Part shown: positions 11,666-22,204 of the stretch, piece by piece | Numbering within the stretch: the first letter of the stretch is position 1 | Layout: each line of letters opens with the position of its first letter | NCBI GenBank assembly: GCA_963555705.1 | Contig: OY743169.1 | Coordinates: 46,922,124 to 46,986,123 of the forward strand | Origin: Ligustrum vulgare | Lineage: Eukaryota; Streptophyta; Magnoliopsida; Lamiales; Oleaceae | Reading direction: 5' to 3' | DNA: 64,000 bases | Notes under the pieces: model-generated | The model's database searches: none | Told to the model about the DNA's origin: nothing | Seen by the model: only the letters and a program-made list of their open reading frames with translations | Translations under genes and position numbers: made by a program

Positions 11666-12459
11666 TCACTGGTGCGCCTCTGAAATTGAAGCAGGTGCAA
11701 ACAAGTTCAATACATCCTGTAGGCCGACCCATAAACCCTCGACAAAACGAGACACAAGTTGTTCATCTGTTTCTGTCAACTCATTCCGAGCAACCAATTG
11801 AAAAAATTCTGCAGAATATTCATCAACAGTGCGCGCCCCTTGGCGCAGGTTCTGTAATTTCTGGTATAGAAGGCGGGAGTAATTAAAAGGCAGGAAGTAT
11901 TCCCTCAAGCACTTCCTCAACTTTTTCCAGGACGAAATTTTGGACGGGTAGCCTTCAGTTGCTGCCACCATGCCATCGCCCTACCACGAAACCGAGTGGA
12001 AACAAGAGGGACACGCCTATCATTTGGCACTTGCATTAAAATCCACGACCTCCTCCACTGTACAAAGCCAATCCAAGAATTCATCAGCCTCCAAACTGCC
12101 ATGGAACTCCGGAATATCAACCTTAAATGCCCTATCCCAACACCTATCACCACCATCAGCCCGACGACCACGCCCCTCCGCGTCTAAAGGTGTAAACGGA
12201 TTATGCACCGATGCTGTATCATCATCATACAGGAATCTGTTGAAGGCGGATTGCCTCCTCATCTACCCAACTGTGCAGCACCGCCGCCTGCTGCTTCTGC
12301 TCGCGCCGGAACACTGGCGCCACGTCCACGGCCACGTCCTCCTGGTGCGCGCGCACCATGACCATGAAGTTGTCCAGTCAGAATCCCCATCAACTCCCTG
12401 TTATGTTCCATAAGGTCATTCTGATGAGTCCTCATCTCGGCCATCTCCACTACCAACAA
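11666..12459 (-). pseudogene. Gypsy gag (retrotransposon gag domain)
   Basis: The minus strand reads a glycine/arginine-rich N-terminal part, then FKVDIPEFHGSLEADEFLDW, RFRGRAMAWWQQLK, WKKLRKCLREYFLP, LYQKLQNLRQG and VDEYSAEFFQLVARNEL. This is the conserved order of the retrotransposon gag domain that builds the virus-like particle. The pieces lie in different frames (switches near 12260, 12030 and 11940), so the protein is not continuous. No clear CCHC zinc knuckle is visible between it and the protease. Confidence 0.85.
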
Positions 12460-12573
12460 GTCGATCTGCTGGCGAACCTGGTTTGCTTCATCCCTACGTT
12501 GTTGATCGTCTGCTAGGGCATCATGTGCGGCTGGTCATGCTCGTGGAGGCATCTTCTCGGAGCGTAACCTGAA

Positions 12574-12583
12574 TCTGATACCA
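12574..12583 (-). other. Primer binding site (initiator tRNA-Met type)
   Basis: On the minus strand TGGTATCAGA lies one or two bases after the 5' LTR. This is the start of the usual plant retrotransposon site complementary to the 3' end of initiator tRNA-Met. Complementarity stops after about ten bases, probably through mutation. Confidence 0.8.
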
Positions 12584-12584
12584 A

Positions 12585-13043
12585 CTGATGCAGGCAGAAA
12601 CTTAGATATATGAACACAACACAAATTCAATACGTTGATTCGAATGAATGCCAAATTAAATTGACTGCAAATTGGAGAAAACTCCAAGAACACAATGTTT
12701 ATTTGTCAAAAACTGCTGCAAAACGTGAGAGAACTCCCCTTAAATATAAAACCCTAACCCTAAATGCGCAATACTGAAAAATGACTTAAATGCCCCAAAA
12801 AAAACATAAAAACAATTTAAAGAATGTCCGTTTTGACTGTCTAAACGGTCTTGAAAGGCTCAAATCCGTCATACGTCTCGGAAAAGTGATGAGTCTTTTC
12901 CGGCTCGTCGAGACCTTTCCGAAAAGTACTTATGGGCCCAAAACGGACGTCGTATGACCCTGTTATGACCAATTCTTTGAAGATTTCGAAACCGAACGAT
13001 CCCGGGCGTCCAAATAAGCCAATGCTCTATCCTCGACTCCATC
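12585..13043 (-). repeat. 5' LTR of the gypsy element
   Basis: This is the partner of the LTR at 7866-8323. It ends on the minus strand in CTGCATCAG, immediately before the primer binding site. The right edge touches the GGGAT target duplication and LINE sequence. Confidence 0.9.
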
Positions 13044-13048
13044 GGGAT

Positions 13049-13616
13049 AAAAAAGGTGTGGATTGAGGTGGATTCTAATGCTTCTTTAAACTTCTGTGCT
13101 GCTGATAAATCTGATTTCCCTTTGGCCTTGGGATATCCAATATATTGTGTAATGCATTCTTCATAAACTTAAAAGACTGAAATTCAAATTTACCCATATT
13201 TAGAGGGAAGGAAACAAAGTTGCTGACAGGCTAGTGAATATTGGATACAAAGAAAGGATCTTCGAGCTGCTGGAACCAGTTGACTTAAACAGTAATGTTA
13301 CTGGTATGATCTAATTTGATAAATGCGGAATTCCCTTTATCTGATCAACTAGAAATAGACATTGCAAAATCTGATTTTAAGTTCTGTTTTTGATTTTGTA
13401 AGTTGGTTATCACTTGTTTGATTGCTTTACTTGTAAATGGAGCAGTACTCCACCGTTTTTGTATAGATTCATGGTTTGTATATGAAGTGTAAATCATTTG
13501 GAGGTAAGGGTTTTGTCCCCCCTCTTTGTAATAAGTTTTTTTATAATCCAATAAAATTTTATAATAGACTTGGATTTTCAATCTAGGATAATTCTCAAAA
13601 AAAAAAAAAAAAAAAC
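13049..13616 (+). mobile_element. LINE 3' end: RNase H remainder, 3' UTR and poly(A)
   Basis: Just after the gypsy target duplication the frame reads VWIEVDSNASLNFC and, further on, a decayed YLEGRK..AD.L motif, the second half of the RNase H begun at 7690. About 300 bp of 3' UTR follows with an AATAAAATTT signal near 13550, ending in a run of about 19 A (13598-13616). Removal of 7866-13048 would rejoin the RNase H reading. The LINE therefore spans beyond the window to 13616. Confidence 0.82.
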
Positions 13617-14223
13617 TTGCTATGATTTTTCCTTTTCTACGTTTAGGTGTTGTATTCCTTCAAAATAAATAGAGATTTATTATAGAAAAATTTGTAATCA
13701 TCTCAAACACAACTTAAAAGAGAAATATTGGGATGAAGATACACTTTAGTATTAAAAGCAATAAATATTAGTAATCCTATATTCTGGAAGGTGAAATAAA
13801 TAAAAACAATAAATTTTTAGTAAACAAATAAAAGGGAAAGAACATTGGATTGCCTCTCAATAAATACTTGTTTAGAATCATTAGCTTGATTTTGGTTGTT
13901 CATGGTGGTTTGGAAAGAGAGTATTCAACCTTGAACTTGCTGCACATGCAAACATTCTCGGTTTATCTTTTAGCCTCCAAATTATCAGGTTTCTATTATC
14001 ATCCCTCTCAACCAGTCCATCATCTTTTTTCTTGTATTTTTGCCTTCTCCAGTTATCATCTTGTTCGTGGTTAATCCTTTTGCAAATGTAAGATCGTTGT
14101 CCATATGGAGTACTCATAGTGAAGCATTGTTGTTTTTCCTCCACCCTCAAGATTATCTCACATTTTTCAAAATTCATTAAAGCTCGTCTAGTTGTGAGGA
14201 ATCATTGTCCCAAGATTGCTGTT

Positions 14224-14445
14224 CTAGTCTTCTTCTATATCAAGGATGATGAAATTAGGTGGGAAAATGAGATATCCTACTCTGATGAGCATATCTTCAA
14301 CGGCTCCATAAGGGTGCTTGAGCGTTCTGTTAGTAAGTTGTAAGATTATCGAGGTTTTTTTTAGATCTTCCAATCCTAATTTCCTATAAATAAACAGTGA
14401 TTTCAAATTAATACTTGCTTTAGAATCAATTATGTTACATTTCAA
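14224..14445 (-). pseudogene. Retrotransposon aspartic protease fragment
   Basis: The frame reads DSKASINLKSLFIYRKLGL, then LQLTNRTLKHPYGAVEDM and IFPPNFIILDIEED. This is the protease of Athila/Tat-type gypsy elements, in which the active site is normally D-x-G-A-S. The Gly has become Lys, so the site is lost. A linker with FKEFSNSLRKLHINISF lies upstream at 14514-14702. Confidence 0.82.
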
Positions 14446-15189
14446 TAGAGCAAGGTAGAATGAAACTCCCTAGATCTTTAAGTTTATGAGGGAGCTTATA
14501 TTGTAGGATTGCATTATATTCTTCTGTTAACGTTAATGTCTCCTCTTGTGGTAGCTTCCTCTTCTTTGCTAACATCTTCTTCAGAAAATTTAGAATAATC
14601 TAGCATTTTCATAATGATGCCAATGAATGAGATGTTGATGTGAAGTTTTCTCAGGGAATTTGAGAACTCCTTGAATTGTTTTTCCAATTTATTGCTCTGC
14701 AACTTTTGAGGAAATGAGCCTGGATGTATATGTTCATTGATAGGAAAGGTTACCTTACCTCGTAAACTTTACTTGTTCGAGTTGATTTACCTTTATTGAT
14801 TCTTCAGATTGAACCACTTGTTCCTTACCCATGGTAGTTACCTGATTTTCATCATTCACCTTCTTTTTTACATTGATGTCAGGAAACTGAACTCCACTTC
14901 TTGTTGCAATGGCATGAAGTTGTTCGTCTTTTGGCTTTCTTTAAAGTCTTTGAGGAAATTGAATAGTCGACACATATTTACGAACAAGAGGTGCAAATGT
15001 AATGGATGGTGTTTCAATTACTGCATAATTTTTAGCTTCAATTGCTAATACATGTTCATGATAGTTCTTTTTCCTGTCGCAAGGCAGGTTGCCCTATGGC
15101 CTAATGGCTAATATAGCGGCTATCACCCCATCTAAGTTTCCAAATTTCTTATTGAAACATGCTGATTTTGGAATGCTATTCAACTCTTG

Positions 15190-15860
15190 GTGATGTATTT
15201 TGCATCATTAGATCCTCCAAACCTGACTTCTTCTCTTGTTCTTGGTGAAACCCTGGTGGATTGTGCTTACTTTGGTTTTCCTGACCTTGTTTATTTGCCC
15301 ATGAAAATTTTGTACAATTCTTCCAACCTGGATTGTATGTGTTGGAGTCATGGTTGTTCTATTACCTTTGAAAATTCTGCTCACCACTGACCTCCTCAGT
15401 CTGATTAGAATGCGTGGATGCTAAAGGAAAATTTACAGTTGTGTGATCTGCCCCACAACCCTCAAAAATTGGTTTTTGATGGTGAACCATGCTCACATTC
15501 TAAGTTAGGTTGTCCAAGTTCTTTGTTAGCACTCCCATTTGAGCTGCCAATGTGGTGACTGCATCAATATTATGAACACCTGCTACTTTTCTGAGAATTT
15601 TCCTTTCAGTTGGTCACATAGATTAATTTTCTACAATTCTCTCATAAAGCTCGTATTTTGGGTCTATGTGTAAGTTCATTACTGATTTTCCTGCTGAATC
15701 ATCAATCATGTTCCGTTATACATGATGCAAACCTTAACAGAAGATATAGACCTAAGCATTTTTTGGATCGTCCAGATTTGGACATTTTCTAAAGTATTCC
15801 ATGAACCTTGCTCATGCTTCCAGATAATTCTTGAGATCTCTTTGCTTGAAATGACAAGGT
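15190..15860 (-). pseudogene. Athila/Tat-like gag remnant
   Basis: Recognisable pieces are the gag core (FMEYFRKCPNLDD), a YELYERIVEN-like segment (about 15640-15660), AVTTLAAQMGVLTKNLDNL (about 15500-15560), a degenerate zinc knuckle and the NTYNPGWKNCTKFSWANKQG box. Stops separate all of them. Confidence 0.7.
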
Positions 15861-15894
15861 AACAATAAAAAATAAATATCAGTTGCTAAGAATT

Positions 15895-16203
15895 GAGGAT
15901 CTGTTTGATCCGCTTTAAGGTGCATGGAACTTTTTCTAAGATTAATCTACAATCTTATCAGTTGAAGATCAAAGAAGAGGGCTTTGCAAAGATTGCTTTC
16001 TATACTATATTTGAGAATTATGAGTTCTTGGTGAGCCATTTGGATGTTAACGAATGCTCCTACGGCATTTATGGACTTAACGCATCGAGTCTTTAAAGAA
16101 GACCTGGATCAATTTTTCATTGTCTTCATTGATGATGTATTGATCTATTCGAGGTCCGAAGAAGAACATGAAAGACATTTAAGAATTGTGCTTCAAAAAC
16201 TAA
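15895..16203 (+). pseudogene. Chromovirus-type gypsy reverse transcriptase, first part
   Basis: Plus-strand pieces read [30 protein letters not shown], then after a frame change [20 protein letters not shown] and [20 protein letters not shown]. These are polymerase motifs of the Del/Tekay kind of gypsy element. The catalytic F-I-D-D is kept. The domain is cut off at LRIVLQKL by an insert and its tail resumes near 17880, where CEFWFGRVSFLRHIVSREGI can be read. Confidence 0.85.
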
Positions 16204-17866
16204 TAAGTGTATTTTATACAGTTATTTATATGTCAAAATTAGAATATTATATTGTTGTTTTAGAATAAATACTACTTAATTTGTGTTTATTTGTTTACAT
16301 TTTAGAAAATATCCCAAGATCTTGAGAATGAAATAGTAGATGGAAATAATGCACAATTGAAAGACATTTGGAGCTAAATTGGACAACCGAGAGACATCAA
16401 CCGGGAAACATGCATGGTGCTAAAGTGAAGGAATCAAGAGTTGGAGGAACCAATTGAAGAAGTTGATAACTGAAATGAGCTTATCCAGAAGATTCTAAAG
16501 TATGAGGACTAAATTGCTTCAATTGAAAGTGGAGGACTGAAGTTGCAAATAAAAGTGAGGGACTTACTTATATAGACTTCAAAGTGGAAAATTGCACTGG
16601 ACGATAATATCATGCAATCGCGGGACACAAAAGCGCGCGGTCACGTGATGGTTCAAAAAATCAACCCAAGACTAAAAGGCATAACTACGTGATCGCGGGA
16701 TTTGTCGACTGGGCTGCGGGTTGGGCTTTTTGGTCGACTTTCATCTGATTTTCCACCTCCCACTAGGTTTTTTCATAACCCATATATACAACTTATGAGG
16801 CATGAATTAGAGACCTTTGCCTCACCTAAGAACGAACCTAAACTCAAATTTTTACATTGGATTCTTGGGAGATCAAGCATAGCAAAGGGGCAAGACTTGA
16901 AGATAACATGAAGAATTGAATTTTTGTGCATGCTTTCCATCCTTCTATGTTATTTTCATTGAACGCTTATTTTTATTTTGTTACTTAATCATGATATGTA
17001 ACTAAATTTCATGTTGGGATGAAATATATAGCATAACTTTATTATTTTAATTCCGAATTCCGTTGTTTTAATTATTCGTTGCATGTATTGATTTATTATT
17101 GTTTTTAATGGTTCAATTAATTGTCCATTAATTCATGATATAATGAATAATTTCCATAATCCGAGAGGTGAGTTAATAACTTAGATCAAGTTAATAAATC
17201 CGATAATTGGACAAAAGATGGAGATATACTTTTGTTATTATCGTGGCTTTGCGTGAGTTCTTGTATTCTATGCATCTAGATAAGGAATAATTCGACCCTC
17301 TATAGAGATACATGGTTAACTTATTTAGGTAGAATTGATTTAAACTCAAGAGAGGACTTTCAATATACATTAGTGAATTCGACCGAATGCATATTTAGGA
17401 AATAAAACTGTAATTGAAGTTAATTTAATTGGTTATGTGAAATCGTGAATCTCAACTACTTTCCAATCATTTCTAAAAAAACAATCTTCCAATTTAGTTC
17501 TTTAGCTTATTTTCTTAGTTTAAGTTTAAAATACAAAACTCTTTCCATTGTTCAAATAAGAGCCTGTTTGGTAATGGAATATTTTTTGAGTTTTGTAGGT
17601 TTTTTTTATAGATATGTGGTTTAAAATTATTTTAAAAGTCAATAATGGTGGGCTTGACTAAGAATGGAGGGTTGAGATTGAGTTTGAAAAATTTTGGTAA
17701 AAAAATCACCTTTACCAAACAAGCTCTAAGGATAGGAACTAACACTTTCGATACTTAATAGCAATCCTCGTGGGAACAATAATCCAGACTCCTTTGTCCA
17801 CTTTATTACTTTTATCAATCCGTACACTTGCGGGTATATCTTGCGTTGCAAAATAAAGTGAACAAA
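16204..17866 (+). mobile_element. LTR-like insert in the gypsy polymerase (probable solo LTR)
   Basis: This 1.66-kb stretch interrupts the polymerase between LRIVLQKL and its continuation; CAAAAACT occurs at both edges (about 16194 and 17861). It has no coding sequence. It has features of plant gypsy LTRs: a CATATATACA TATA-like box near 16780 and a 3' part with CCTCGTGGGAACAATAATCC and ACACTTGCGGGTATATCTTG, wording typical of Athila/Tat-type LTR ends. No second LTR or internal region is seen, so it is probably a solo LTR. The exact ends are not resolved. A Harbinger MITE lies inside it. Confidence 0.55.
17560..17726. mobile_element. Harbinger/Tourist-like MITE, 167 bp, target duplication TAA
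   Basis: The inverted ends are GAGCCTGTTTGGTAA and its near complement TTTACCAAACAAGCTC. TAA flanks both sides (17557-17559 and 17727-17729). The start G(A/G)GC-TGTTTGG and the 3-bp TWA duplication are hallmarks of PIF/Harbinger MITEs. It is non-coding. Its interior motif ATATGTGGTTTAAAA recurs widely in the window. Confidence 0.85.
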
Positions 17867-17879
17867 AACTTAGAGAAGA

Positions 17880-20060
17880 GAAGCTAATTGCGAAGTTTAA
17901 ATAGTGTGAATTCTGGTTTGGTAGAGTGTCATTCTTGAGGCATATTGTATCAAGAGAAGGTATTGATGTTGACCTGAGTAAGATTGATGGAATTTGAAAT
18001 TGACCGATACCCCATCTAATGTCAAGAAGTCCGTATTCTCCTTGGTAAGCTAGTTACTACCAGAGAATTGTCGAGGAGTTTTCTAAGATCACCTCACCTT
18101 TGATCAAGTTGACTAGAAAGAATGCAACATTTCAGTGGGACTCGGGTTGTGAACCGAGCTTTGAGGAGTTAGAGATACGGTTGGCAAATACACCCATTCT
18201 AATTCCACAGGTTAATGAAGGGTTGGACATCTGCAGTGAAACTTCCTTAAAATGGATTGATTGTGTTCTTATGCAACATGACAATGTATTTGCTTATGCT
18301 TCAAGGCAATTGAAGGAGTACGAGAAGAATTACCCAACTCATGATCTCGAGTTGGTAGTTGTCGTATTTGCATCAAAGATATGGATGAACTATCTTTACG
18401 GGGTTAGATATGAGATCTATGTTGATCATAAAAAGCCTCAAATACTTCTTCACTAAAAAGTAAATGAACATGAGACAACGTAGATGGTTGGAACTTGTCA
18501 AGGATTTTATGATTGTGTCGTTAACTATCATCCAAGCAAGATTAATGTGGTGGTTGATGCGTCATGTAATAATAACTGTTTTACAAGTCGTTTAAAAGCA
18601 GCTGCTGGAACAAAGGTTAAAGCTGGAGATCATTTCTAAAGGAAAACTAGGTTACCTTGCCAACAAGATTTTGGAACTCACATTTCTTGAGAACATCAAA
18701 ACTTTACAGTCTAAGGACCCCCGAGTATTGAAAGTTTGTACTGAGGTGATTGAGAGAAAGCGTAATGATTCATTATCACTATAGATGGTGCCCATGGTAG
18801 TAGATTGGTGGTTCCTAATGATAAAGAGTTGAAGCAAGAATTTATGAAGGAAGCTCATAGTACTCCTTACTCAACTCACCCTGAAAGTAATAAGATGGCT
18901 CAAGATTTGAGGAAACATTTTTGGTGGGTTGGTACAATTTGGGATATGGCAGATTACGTTCAACATTGTCTTACTTGTCACTAGGTCAAGGTCGAACATC
19001 AACGATCCTCCGAAATGTTACACAACCTCTTATGATTCTAGAGTGGAAATGACAACAAACTGGCATGGATTTTTTGTTGGCTTACATAAGACGAAAAAGG
19101 GTTACAATTCTATTTGGGTGATTGTAGATCGTCTTACCAAGTAAGCACACTTTCTTTCGTTGAAGACTACTTATAATTTGAAGTATATGGAGTTATATGT
19201 GGTAGAAATTGTTAAACTTCATGGAGTTCCTTTATCCAATGTATCTACATAAGGCCATGGATGCTCAATTGAGATTTAGCACGGCTTTTTACCCACAGAC
19301 AGATGGACAGTCAGAGGGAATGCTTTAAACCCTGGGAGACATGTTGAGAGCTTGTATTATTGATTTTTCGGGTATTTGCGATGAACTCCTCTCATTGGTT
19401 AAGTTCTCTTAAAATAAAAGATATCACGTTATGGCTCCATATGAGGCACTATACGAGGAGGAAGTGCATATCGCAGATTCACTGGATGAGGTGGGTGAAA
19501 GAAAATTATTGGGTCAAAAAATAGTATAGCAGATAGCAAAAGTTGTTGAAAAGATTCATCAACGAATAAAAACTATGCAGAGTAGATCGAAAAGCTATGT
19601 TATCAGTAGAAGGAAGCCATTAAAATTTATTGCATGCAATATGGTCTTTTTGAAGGCAGTTCCCACGAAAGGAGTTATGAGGTTTGGGAAGGAAGGAAAG
19701 TTGAGTCCACGTTTTGTTCGTCCCTTTGAAATACTAGAAAGGATAGGTAACCTAGCTTATCTTTTGCATTGCAACTAACACTATCGGGTGTGCACAACGT
19801 GTTTCATGTCTCAATGTTGAGGAAGTATATTTCGAACACCTCTCATAGTCTCAGCTATCAGTCATTGGATCTTGGTGAGGATTTGACTTACGAGGAGTCA
19901 CATGTGAGAATTATTGAGAAGGTAAATAAGAAACTTAGGAGGAAGAAGATAATGTTAGTCAAAGTCCTTTAGATGAATCATGCAGTAGAAGAGGTACTTG
20001 AAAACGCGAGGACAAAATGCTCGCCAAGTATCCACACCTTTTTGGAAAGTTCTAATTTCG
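17880..20060 (+). pseudogene. Chromovirus-type gypsy pol remainder: polymerase end, RNase H, integrase, chromodomain
   Basis: In order: polymerase tail (CEFWFGRVSFLRHIVSREGI), TRKNATFQWDSGCEPSFEEL, RNase H (VFAYASRQLKEYEKNYPTHD, 18100-18456), integrase zinc region (about 18880-18990), core pieces (GYNSIWVIVDRLTK at about 19100; FYPQTDGQSEG near 19290) and the tail (KLSPRFVRPFEILERIGNLA). Then comes a chromodomain-like end (HVRIIEKVNKKLRRKKI, a shifted EEVLEN, and a KYPHLF-like ending near 20030). The RNase H TDAS motif is altered to SETS and the integrase MDFV motif to HGFF, so catalytic acids are lost. Frameshifts and stops are frequent. The order and chromodomain fit the Del/Tekay group. 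I found no flanking LTR pair. Confidence 0.85.
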
Positions 20061-20755
20061 AGGAAAAATCTCTTTTAGGGGGTAAGAAATTATAATATCA
20101 CCTTTCTTTTTACGTGCATTCTTGAATTTAATGTAATTTTTATGTTGATGTCATCATAAATTATTTAATTGATAATTATTATTGTTTAAAATTTGAATTA
20201 TTTTGCAATGGAAGACTTGGACGGTGTGACAATTAATGTGCCGATTAGAACGTTGATAATGTGTTTAAGTGCAATTCTATATGTAATTATTAATTTTATT
20301 ACTAACCTTGAGAATTTCTATTTAATTAAGTTGTAATAAGTGGCCTAAATTACATTAAATTAAAATGGGAAATTTTTTTATAGTATTTAGAAATTTAATA
20401 GAAGTTTTGGGGTTAAATTTCACATTTACCTAAATTTGAGACTAAATTGCAAATTTCAAAAGAATAAAAATCAATCGTAATACTTCAATACCTGAATTAC
20501 GGTTCACTCTCATACTTCTTCTCACTTCCTCCCGCTCCTGCCACTGCTTCTCACTCTCGGTCCCTCTCTTGCCTCTTGTCTCCCTTGCCTGCAGCCTTTT
20601 TGCCACCACCATCTCGTCACCATCCCCCAATAGTCAGACCCCTCTTTCCCCTCCCTTCCACGCACACATGCATGCATGCATACAGTGCACACACATGCAC
20701 AACACACTTTCACATTCACGCATGCGCATGCGTGCACACACACTCACATATGTGT
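20061..20755. other. Non-coding flank with a CA/TG-rich patch
   Basis: A purine-rich AGGGGGTAAG follows the gypsy pol (20077-20086) and could be its polypurine tract, so this may be 3' LTR sequence, but no second copy is present to prove it. 20640-20755 is rich in CATGCATG and CACACA. Open frames here are simple-sequence artefacts. Confidence 0.45.
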
Positions 20756-21091
20756 ATAATCATATTTATGCATATATATGTGTGTGTACAGATTTTTATA
20801 ATAATTTATAGATTTATGAATTTATAGATTAAGTTGTTTTTATTGAGTTTTTAGCTAAACTTGAATTAGATAATTGCTAGTTTTGATTTTAGTAAATAAG
20901 AAAAGCAATATTCATAAGTTTGCATAATCATATTTATGTGTATATATGTGTGTGTACAGATTTTTATAATAATTTTTAGATTTATGAATTTATAGATTAA
21001 GTTGTTTTAATTGAGTTTTTAGCTAAACTTGAATTAGATAATTATTAGTTTTGATTTTAGTAAATAAGATAAGTGATATTCATAAGTTTGC
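20756..21091. repeat. Tandem duplication, two 168-bp units
   Basis: The block starting ATAATCATATTTATG at 20756 recurs at 20924 and runs to CATAAGTTTG at 21090. The two copies differ at only a handful of positions, so the duplication is fairly recent. Confidence 0.92.
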
Positions 21092-22204
21092 ATGTAATTG
21101 GATCCCTTGTTTAGAAATTGGCATGATAGGTGTTTGACGTATCTTAAGTCCCCTTTTGGTTGAATTGTGAATCAACTAGAAGTTTTGACCTCGTTAATTA
21201 CGTTTTGTTCTGTATTGAAAATAACAATGGATATGTGATTTTGAACGAAAAATTCATACTTTATTTATGAATGAAAATAATTAGCCTTTTGTTAGGGCAA
21301 ATTGACGTCGTAGGCAATCGAGATACTTTCATCAGCAAATTTAGTAAACTTTCCCTATTTTACTCGAGGTTACTTGTCAAAGATCCACAGTGAACACTAT
21401 AACATGTCTCCATAAACATTAATATCTCACTTCTGCTAGTATATAACATGGAAGTATAATGTTTTTATTTATGTTTTTCAATTTTGAGGTGTTTTAAATT
21501 ATTTCTTGTGGTTTGATATTTGGGGATTAACCAAACTTTCATAATTTGTTCGAAGTTCTCAACTACCAACCTCAATCTAATTAATTAATATGCAGGCTTG
21601 AAATTGGCTTGACATAAAAGTACAAGGAGTACTTTGAATGACGCTAATTCAAGATAAGGAAAAAAAAGGCAATTTGACCAACGGTTATTATATTTTGGGT
21701 AGAAAAACTGTTTGTACAGGTAACTGTAACAAGATTCTAATTTGGGACAAGAAAATCTGTTTTATTGTAGTACACTCCAAAAACAGTTTTTTGTTGTTTA
21801 GTTGAGGTAAAATGCAATTTTAGGTCACTTTTGATTCCCATTTTTCTTTTTTTTTTTCTTTTTTTTCATCGTACTCATTTTCAATCACACAATCACGTAA
21901 TAAAATATTTCGTACATAAACCAAGAATTAGTCTTTACTTTTGAACCTCACATTTTCTATGTCCTTCAAATTTGAACGGAATAAAGAACAAAGGTTGATC
22001 CGGCTTGTGTTCTGTTATTGTTTGTATGATGTGAAATCAAATTGAAATTGGAAAACGAGGTGACAAATAATGCGTATATAAAAATTTTGGTTTTCTTAAT
22101 TTAAAAATGGTAAAGTAAAATACATATTTAAAGTTAAACTCAGTAGCACACCAAAGGATCAGAACACAGAGATATGACCAAGGCAAAACTTCACATTAAT
22201 GACT
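21092..22204. other. Intergenic stretch, no gene seen
   Basis: This is AT-rich single-copy-looking DNA downstream of the GDSL gene. No open frame, element end or RNA gene is recognisable. T-rich tracts occur near 21840-21870. The 3' UTR of the GDSL gene should fall in the rightmost few hundred bases but no firm polyadenylation signal could be assigned. Confidence 0.6.

Larger units (their letters stand above)
7866..13043 (-). mobile_element. Ty3-gypsy LTR retrotransposon, 5.2 kb
   Basis: Two LTRs of about 458 bp (7866-8323 and 12585-13043) bracket gag, protease, reverse transcriptase, RNase H and integrase in that order on the minus strand, the Ty3-gypsy order. A 5-bp duplication GGGAT flanks it (7861-7865 and 13044-13048). 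With this duplication the ends are not TG...CA. Shifting one base gives TG...CA ends with an imperfect GGATC/GGATA duplication, so the exact boundary is ambiguous by 1 bp. It lies antisense inside LINE RNase H. Several frameshifts make it non-functional. I see no recognisable chromodomain after the integrase, so clade placement is open. Confidence 0.93.
13617..15890 (-). mobile_element. Ty3-gypsy fragment, gag to protease (Athila/Tat-like)
   Basis: The minus strand carries, from right to left, gag segments (RDLKNYLEA.ARFMEYFRKCP about 15780-15860, a PIFEGCGADHTTVNFPLA zinc-knuckle-like stretch about 15415-15480, SNTYNPGWKNCTKFSWANK about 15290-15370), a spacer, then LRKLHINISF and an aspartic protease. 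These are diagnostic of the large Athila/Tat type of plant gypsy elements. No LTR or polymerase is attached on the left, where LINE poly(A) begins at once. Many stops are present. It is an old truncated copy. Confidence 0.78.

Noticed and set aside
10109..11801. Plus-strand open frames across the gypsy element
   Set aside because: They are complements of polymerase, protease and gag coding sequence; none resembles a protein.
13850..14343. Plus-strand open frames over 13850-14343
   Set aside because: They are the antisense of the gypsy protease and linker, which match known domains on the minus strand.
15061..15125. tRNA-like stretch (GGCCTAATGGCTAATATAGCGG)
   Set aside because: No acceptor stem pairing or T-loop GGTTCRA at the right distance; it lies in the antisense gypsy spacer.
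20522..20827. Overlapping open frames on both strands rich in His, Cys and Arg
   Set aside because: They come from CA/TG and CATG simple sequence; no start context, domain or codon pattern supports a gene.
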